Below are positions 59,772-64,000 of a DNA stretch of 64,000 bases, one piece after another. Origin of the DNA: JANQIO01 sp965229625 (GTDB lineage: Bacteria > Pseudomonadota > Gammaproteobacteria > Pseudomonadales > Halieaceae); NCBI GenBank assembly GCA_965229625.1, contig CBDDJJ010000001.1:1860001-1924000 (forward strand). Direction: 5' to 3'. A program made the position numbers and the translations under genes. The notes below the pieces were generated by a model, which saw only the letters and a program-made list of their open reading frames with translations, was not told the DNA's origin and did no database searches. Numbering within the stretch: position 1 is the stretch's first letter; every line of letters begins with the position of its first letter.

Positions 59772-60477
59772 CACCAACTACCGGGAACTCTCCATCAACG
59801 GGTTGTGGAAGAACAACCCGGCCATCGTGCAGCTGCTGGGCCTGTGCCCGCTACTGGCGGTGACCGGCAGCGTGGTAAACGCCATCGGCCTGGGGCTCGC
59901 CACAGTGTTCGTACTGGTGACCTCCAACACGGCGGTATCCATCATCCGCAACATCACATCGGACACCGTGCGCCTGCCCGCCTTTGTCATGATCATTGCC
60001 TCGGCGGTGACCTGTATCGAGCTGTTGATGCAGGCTTTTGCCTACGAGCTGTACCAGATTCTTGGCATCTTCCTGCCGCTGATCACCACCAACTGCGTCA
60101 TCCTGGGCCGCGCCGACGGCTTCGCCCGCAAGAACCCGATCGCGCCGGCCTTCTATGACGGTTTCATCATGGGCATCGGCTTCATGGTGGTTTTGGTGAT
60201 ACTGGGCGGCATGCGGGAGCTGGCCGGCACTGGCGCACTGTTCGCCAATATGGACCTGCTGTTCGGGCCGGCTGCTGCGTCCTGGAAAATCGTGGTGTTC
60301 AGCAACTACAACGATTTCCTGCTGGCCATCCTGCCGCCCGGGGCATTCATCTTCACGGGGCTGATGATTGCCGGCAAGAACCTCATTGATGCCCGCATCA
60401 AGGCGCGCCAGGACGCGCTGCGGGAAAAGCCCGTCAAAGGCGCCAAGCGGGTGCGGGTAACCGGTACGATCAGTTAA
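59764..60477 (+). CDS. rnfE: electron transport complex subunit RnfE/RsxE
   Basis: A 237-aa membrane subunit with GTG at 59764 and six spans. QLLGLCPLLAVTGSVVNA and PLITTNCVILGRAD mirror the RnfA motifs, with cysteines that contribute to the inter-subunit cluster. It ends the rnf operon. The nth gene that follows rnfE in many gammaproteobacteria is absent; instead a convergent small gene overlaps its end by 8 bp. Confidence 0.94.
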   Translation: MADTNYRELSINGLWKNNPAIVQLLGLCPLLAVTGSVVNAIGLGLATVFVLVTSNTAVSIIRNITSDTVRLPAFVMIIASAVTCIELLMQAFAYELYQILGIFLPLITTNCVILGRADGFARKNPIAPAFYDGFIMGIGFMVVLVILGGMRELAGTGALFANMDLLFGPAAASWKIVVFSNYNDFLLAILPPGAFIFTGLMIAGKNLIDARIKARQDALREKPVKGAKRVRVTGTIS

Positions 60478-60874
60478 CCGGGGCAGCCGGCGTCAGGGTG
60501 CTGAGGATGTCATCCACGGCCGCGTCATCCAGGCCCTGGTTGTCCTCATCACAGCTGTAGGTAATAAACAGCAACACCGGGCCCGCGGCCAGGTACCACT
60601 CGCGCACCGCATCACCCTCTTCCAGGTACTCGCAGTACACCCCGTGAAATGGTCCCGCTGAACCGGGCTGCCATTCCCAGTCTGGCTCGCCGTTACTACG
60701 CGCTATGCCCTCGACTTCCGCGGCGGCGAACTCGCCTTCCTCCTTGTGCAGAGTTGAAATCTCGATGCAGCCCACGTCGTCGCGATCACCGACCAGAATG
60801 CTGTCGTCCTCCCGTTCCGCCCACCACTCGGGCGGCACACCCAGGGTCCACCATTCGGTTTCCAGCACGTTCAT
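60470..60874 (-). CDS. small acidic protein of unknown function
   Basis: A 134-aa acidic protein rich in Trp, Glu and Asp (LETEWWTLGVPPEWWAERED; VRLEST-type segments absent). No signal peptide or membrane span is seen. Its start overlaps the rimI stop by 4 bp, so it is probably the last gene of a holD-like/rimI/this-gene operon. Its 3' end overlaps rnfE in the convergent direction. Function unknown. Confidence 0.65.
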   Translation of the reverse strand: MNVLETEWWTLGVPPEWWAEREDDSILVGDRDDVGCIEISTLHKEEGEFAAAEVEGIARSNGEPDWEWQPGSAGPFHGVYCEYLEEGDAVREWYLAAGPVLLFITYSCDEDNQGLDDAAVDDILSTLTPAAPVN

Positions 60875-61347
60875 TCCACAGTCTCCAGTACGGCGAGCTC
60901 TCGTGACATCAGCAGCGCATCCTCACGGCCGCCGTCCACCGGGTAGTAATCCTTGCGAACCCCGTCCTCGACAAATCCGAAGCGTCGGTAGAGGGTGATC
61001 GCACGGGTGTTGCCACAGCGCACCTCCAGCAGCAGGCGCCGGGTGCCCTGCGCTGCCAGCCGGTCCTGCAGCGCCTGCAACAGGCGGCCGCCGTGTCCGC
61101 AGCCCTGCGCCTCGGGCTGTACCGCGATGTTCAACAGGGTCGCCTCGTCGGCGACCCGCTGGTAGAGCGCAAACCCCAGTGCAGGGCCGTCGCCGTCAGT
61201 CAGCACCAGGCTGCCGTTTTCCTCGCGCAGGCTGTTCTCCACAAACTGGGACAGGCTCCAGGGATGCCGGGAGGCAGACTTCTCGATGGCGGCGATGGTG
61301 CGCAGGTCGGTCGCTGTGCCGGGACGAACCCGCACTGCCTCAGGCAT
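60871..61347 (-). CDS. rimI: ribosomal protein S18 alanine N-acetyltransferase
   Basis: A 158-aa GNAT protein. The acetyl-CoA loop is in VQPEAQGCGHGGRLLQ (Q/RxxGxGG/A), with ATLLNIAV before it, and the C-terminal segments TRRLLLEVRCGNTRAITLYRR-FGFVEDGVRKDYYP (quoted in part) match RimI. It acetylates the N-terminus of ribosomal protein S18. It overlaps the holD-like gene by 8 bp, as holD-rimI do in E. coli. Confidence 0.9.
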   Translation of the reverse strand: MPEAVRVRPGTATDLRTIAAIEKSASRHPWSLSQFVENSLREENGSLVLTDGDGPALGFALYQRVADEATLLNIAVQPEAQGCGHGGRLLQALQDRLAAQGTRRLLLEVRCGNTRAITLYRRFGFVEDGVRKDYYPVDGGREDALLMSRELAVLETVE

Positions 61348-62059
61348 CCGTGCGCAGGGATTTCAGTGTTGCCCAGGCCCGCGGCTTGAGAGACGGGTCA
61401 CGCAACATCTGCCAGCCGCTGACGGTCTGCACCAGGCGTTGTCCCGCCAGGCAGTCGCGATCGAACCAGTCCTGTTGGAAATCGCCCATGAGTATCACAC
61501 CGGCAGGCGTCAGTCGCGACAGGCGCCCGGTCAGGAAACCGACCAGCGCCTCGCGTGCCTCCGGTACGCCGCCCGCCAGGCCCGCCGCCACCGGGTACCT
61601 GAAGCATTCCTGCAGGGCCGGCTGCTGGGACCAGCCCAGGGCGCGGCAAATGGCCAGCAGCAGCTGTGCGTAATCCTCGCCCGGTTCCCGGCCCGCCGGG
61701 ATTTCGTCCAGCCAGAACCAGCCGCCGGCACTGGTCGCGGCAATCGAGAACACCGGGGTATCGGTGGCTGCAGACGAGTTGGGGCGAGCGGATGGAACTG
61801 CGGCGGGGGCACTGGTCTGCGCACGCTGCAGGTCGGCACTCAGCGCCGAAAGCGCCGGCGCTGCCGCTTGCCCAGGTGCCGCGGCGGAAACAGGTGCCGC
61901 GGCGGAAACAGGCGCCGCAGCGTGATCAGGTGCCGCTTCCGGCTGCCGCCGGGCCAATTGCAAACGCCGGGTGGGTGCAGCGCCTGGTAAATCATGGCGC
62001 GACACCAGCACGGGAATATCGAGGGCTTGCAGGTAGGCAAGGTGAGACAGGGAACTCAT
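61340..62059 (-). CDS. DNA polymerase III psi subunit (HolD)-like protein
   Basis: A 239-aa protein read from ATG at 62059 (MSSLSHLAYLQALDIPVLV). The N-terminal segment LAYLQALDIPVLVSRHDLPG resembles the HolD N-terminus that binds the chi subunit. A low-complexity Ala/Pro linker with a short repeat (AAPVSAAAPVSAAAPGQAAA) follows, then a globular C-terminal part (FSIAATSAGGWFWLDEIPAG). It overlaps rimI, the arrangement of holD-rimI in enterobacteria. The low conservation of HolD makes this moderate. Confidence 0.6.
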   Translation of the reverse strand: MSSLSHLAYLQALDIPVLVSRHDLPGAAPTRRLQLARRQPEAAPDHAAAPVSAAAPVSAAAPGQAAAPALSALSADLQRAQTSAPAAVPSARPNSSAATDTPVFSIAATSAGGWFWLDEIPAGREPGEDYAQLLLAICRALGWSQQPALQECFRYPVAAGLAGGVPEAREALVGFLTGRLSRLTPAGVILMGDFQQDWFDRDCLAGQRLVQTVSGWQMLRDPSLKPRAWATLKSLRTDA

Positions 62060-62146
62060 GGCCGCATGGTAAGCCGGGCCGACAGCCCTGCCAAGTCGGG
62101 TCGCCACCCGCTGGGCGCCGCCGGGTCGATGGACTATCATTTAGCT

Positions 62147-62743
62147 ATGGATCGGCACCCAATACAGCGGCGTCCAAGCCGATACGTCCTGTGCCTTGCC
62201 GCGTTGCTGGCAGGCCCCACGGCCATGGCCACCACGGTGTACAAGACCGTGGATGAGAAAGGCCGCATCAGCTTTTCTGACCAGCCACCGCCGGCCGGCG
62301 AGGCCGTCGAGGTGCTGGACTACAGCACGCCCAGCGTCACCCCTTCCGAAATCGATACCGCGCGCCTGCAAGCCATGCGCGAAACCACGGATCGCATGGC
62401 CGCGGATCGGCGTGAACGCGAGGCCCACCGGGCCAAGCTCAGGACCGAAGCGGCCGCCGCCCGCACCGCTGCCAACCCGCAGCCGGTCTACGCTGACTAC
62501 TATCCCAACCGCGTGATAGTGGGACGCCGCGGTTTCCTTGGCCCCGGTTACGGGCGCCCGCCACTGCTGCACCCGAGGCCGCCGACGCTGCAGCCACCGA
62601 TTGCCAGGCCTCCGGCAAAACCTGGTCGACCGGGTTACCCGCTAATCAATCGAGACGTGATCAGCCGCTACAATGAGTATCCCGCCACTCTGATTCGCAA
62701 GCACTACAAGGGTGGCGCGCGACGGGAATTTTACGGGCGCTGA
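62147..62743 (+). CDS. DUF4124-domain secreted protein
   Basis: A 198-aa protein read from ATG at 62147 (another ATG at 62129 is possible). Its signal peptide (VLCLAALLAGPTAMA) is followed by a DUF4124 domain (TVYKTVDEKGRISFSDQPP, the typical Y-x-W/V-x-D-x-x-G pattern) and a Pro/Arg-rich tail (HPRPPTLQPPIARPPAKPG). DUF4124 proteins are periplasmic or outer-membrane-linked and of unknown function. It is divergent from the HolD-like gene. Confidence 0.8.
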   Translation: MDRHPIQRRPSRYVLCLAALLAGPTAMATTVYKTVDEKGRISFSDQPPPAGEAVEVLDYSTPSVTPSEIDTARLQAMRETTDRMAADRREREAHRAKLRTEAAAARTAANPQPVYADYYPNRVIVGRRGFLGPGYGRPPLLHPRPPTLQPPIARPPAKPGRPGYPLINRDVISRYNEYPATLIRKHYKGGARREFYGR

Positions 62744-62759
62744 AGCACTGCCCGCGTAC

Positions 62760-63653
62760 CTAGATCCAGCACCAGCCGTGTCGGCGGAAGAACTTCCAAC
62801 CCGACTGCACGAACATGCTGATGTGGCGCACACCCTTGCGCGCCGAGTAGCCGCCGTGGTGCACGATATGCATGCTAGGCAGGTAGACAAGGCGCCCCAG
62901 CGGCTGCAGGCGCAGTGACAGGTCGAAGTCCTCGAAGTACATGAAGAACTGGTCGGAGAAGCCGCGAGCCTGTTGCAGGGAATCCGTGCGCGCGTACATG
63001 CAGCAGCCGCTGACCAGCGGTACATCGGCGGCCGTGCCATTGTTACAGGCGTCGCGTATTTCGTAGCTGTGCAGGTAATCGCGGAAGCGGCCCTTGATGA
63101 AATCCGGCGCAAAGGCGCGCAGCATCAGCACCATCACCGAGGGGTAGCGCTTGCACAGGTACTGGACCTGGCCACTACCGTCGGTGGCGCGTGGGCTGAC
63201 CGCCGCCACATCCTCGTTACGCCACATGTACTCAAGACCTGAGAACAGCGCATCCTGCGCCAGCTCCACATCGGGGTTGAGGATCAGGTGAAAATCACTG
63301 TCAGCGCGATGCAGTGCCTGGTTGTGGGCGGCGCCGTAGCCGATATTGCCGCCCGGATGCCACACGTCGACCCGGTCAAAGCGCTCGCCGCGCTTGCCCA
63401 GCACCAGGTCACGCACTCGCTGACGGTAGTGGGCGTTGGTGGAATTATCCACCACCAGCAACTGCAGGCGAATATCGAGGCCCTGGTCGCGGGCATAGCG
63501 CAGGGCACGGTGCAAACCGTCCAGGGTCTTTTGAAGCAGGCTGAACTCGCTATTGAAGGTGACCATGGACACGGACACGTCCAGCGGCCCCGCGGTAGCG
63601 GCCCAGCTTGAACCCGCGGCCACGGTTGCCGCTTCGAAGACTTCGAGCTTCAT
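62760..63653 (-). CDS. GT2-family glycosyltransferase
   Basis: A 297-aa glycosyltransferase of the GT-A fold. VSVSMVTFNSEFSLLQ starts the nucleotide-binding fold, LLVVDNSTN and the ILNPDVEL (DxD-type, NPD) motif mark the metal-sugar site near residues 125-140, and FSDQFFMYFEDFDLSLRL holds the acceptor-side EDxD catalytic region (ED at YFEDFD). Rhamnosyl- or galactofuranosyl-like transfer to a surface polysaccharide is likely. The MBOAT gene at 63869 is encoded on the opposite strand, so a polysaccharide cluster probably continues beyond the window. Confidence 0.88.
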   Translation of the reverse strand: MKLEVFEAATVAAGSSWAATAGPLDVSVSMVTFNSEFSLLQKTLDGLHRALRYARDQGLDIRLQLLVVDNSTNAHYRQRVRDLVLGKRGERFDRVDVWHPGGNIGYGAAHNQALHRADSDFHLILNPDVELAQDALFSGLEYMWRNEDVAAVSPRATDGSGQVQYLCKRYPSVMVLMLRAFAPDFIKGRFRDYLHSYEIRDACNNGTAADVPLVSGCCMYARTDSLQQARGFSDQFFMYFEDFDLSLRLQPLGRLVYLPSMHIVHHGGYSARKGVRHISMFVQSGWKFFRRHGWCWI

Positions 63654-63868
63654 ATCGTCAAACCCACAGTGCCGGCTCTATGGCAGGCTGTTGCTGAGTC
63701 TCAGGCGGTACCGCAGGCCCTTCCCGCACGCTTGCATGAGGCGGGGAGCTGATATTAACATCCGGCGCGCCGCTGTCGAACCCGCTCCCGCTGCAGGTGG
63801 AATGACACGGCGACCACCCGGGAACAAGGGGATTCAGGCCCGCCCCCTGACAACAGAGAGCATCCGGC

Positions 63869-64000
63869 TTGCTATTCATATCCCACGTCTACTTCTGCCT
63901 GTTCCTGCCGATCGCGCTGTTGGTCTACCAGTTGTTGATCACCCGGCACCGGCCAACCCTGTGCGTCGCCTGGCTGGTCGCTGCATCGCTGTTTTTCTAC
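63869..64000 (+). CDS. MBOAT-family acyltransferase, N-terminal part (runs off window)
   Basis: The first 44 codons, from TTG at 63869 (LLFISHVYFCLFLPIAL), end with VAWLVAASLFFY. That matches the N-terminus of MBOAT/AlgI proteins (MLF-S-xFL-F-LP and SLFFY). It is the second MBOAT gene in the window. No catalytic histidine is in view. With the neighbouring GT2 gene it points to polysaccharide acylation. Confidence 0.75.
   Translation, partial: MLFISHVYFCLFLPIALLVYQLLITRHRPTLCVAWLVAASLFFY

Noticed and set aside
1..64000. tRNA or rRNA genes, IS elements, prophage genes
   Set aside because: No cloverleaf, conserved rRNA block, transposase or phage structural gene was recognised in any gap or frame.

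Overview
The window is high-GC and gene-dense, with short intergenic gaps and gammaproteobacterial gene order: hda / AI-2E permease / DUF2066 divergent from purM-purN, dcd-apbC near metG, rnfABCDGE, and holD-like-rimI. Together with glutarate, branched-chain and propionate-type acid metabolism genes, MatB, an HMG-CoA reductase and an Na+/H+-linked Rnf complex, this suggests a marine heterotroph of the Cellvibrionales/Halieaceae type. That placement is an inference from gene content and not a database match. No rRNA, tRNA, CRISPR array, phage or transposase gene was recognised. || Layout. 1-7.5 kb: end of a class III aminotransferase and a BetI-type regulator sharing a 34-bp palindrome, an M13 peptidase, a membrane protein, and the glutarate unit gcdR / gcdH-gcdG. 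7.5-13.8 kb: a SnoaL-like gene, then a four-gene block (PTPS-like ptpS; matB-SDR-queuosine precursor transporter) bracketed on both sides by arrays of nested hairpin repeats, then cupin, YtoQ and a STAS-like gene. 13.8-19 kb: leucine dehydrogenase and a fused indolepyruvate ferredoxin oxidoreductase with a divergent Lrp regulator, a likely amino-acid catabolic unit. 19-26.4 kb: an accessory stretch with less GC-rich genes (lipoproteins, a serine hydrolase interrupted by an in-frame TGA, an acidic beta-barrel, an enolase-superfamily enzyme, TetR, VOC, DoxX/Rrf2). 26.4-31.3 kb: methionine aminotransferase plus omega-amidase, and glgC-glgA. || 31.4-34.9 kb: a membrane protein and vWA lipoprotein pair with a consensus CRP/Vfr site upstream, and an OmpA-family porin. 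34.9-42.5 kb: housekeeping genes (hda, AI-2E permease, DUF2066, purMN, BepA-like protease, dcd, apbC). 42.5-48.5 kb: S10 peptidase, DUF1761, HMG-CoA reductase, malic enzyme and SDR, lying between apbC and metG, which are neighbours in Pseudomonas. 48.5-54.5 kb: metG, an MBOAT/SGNH acyltransferase pair, a STAS-like gene and a repeat-rich gap. 54.5-60.5 kb: complete rnfABCDGE with a nearly identical 282-bp tandem repeat in rnfC. 60.5-64 kb: small protein, rimI, holD-like, DUF4124 protein, a GT2 glycosyltransferase and the start of a second MBOAT gene. || The least explained signal is the repeat system at 7.92-8.44 and 12.03-12.48 kb. Two hairpin modules (here E1 and E2) occur in fixed order and orientation just downstream of two divergent gene ends, so that 8.44-12.03 kb is enclosed by inverted arrays.
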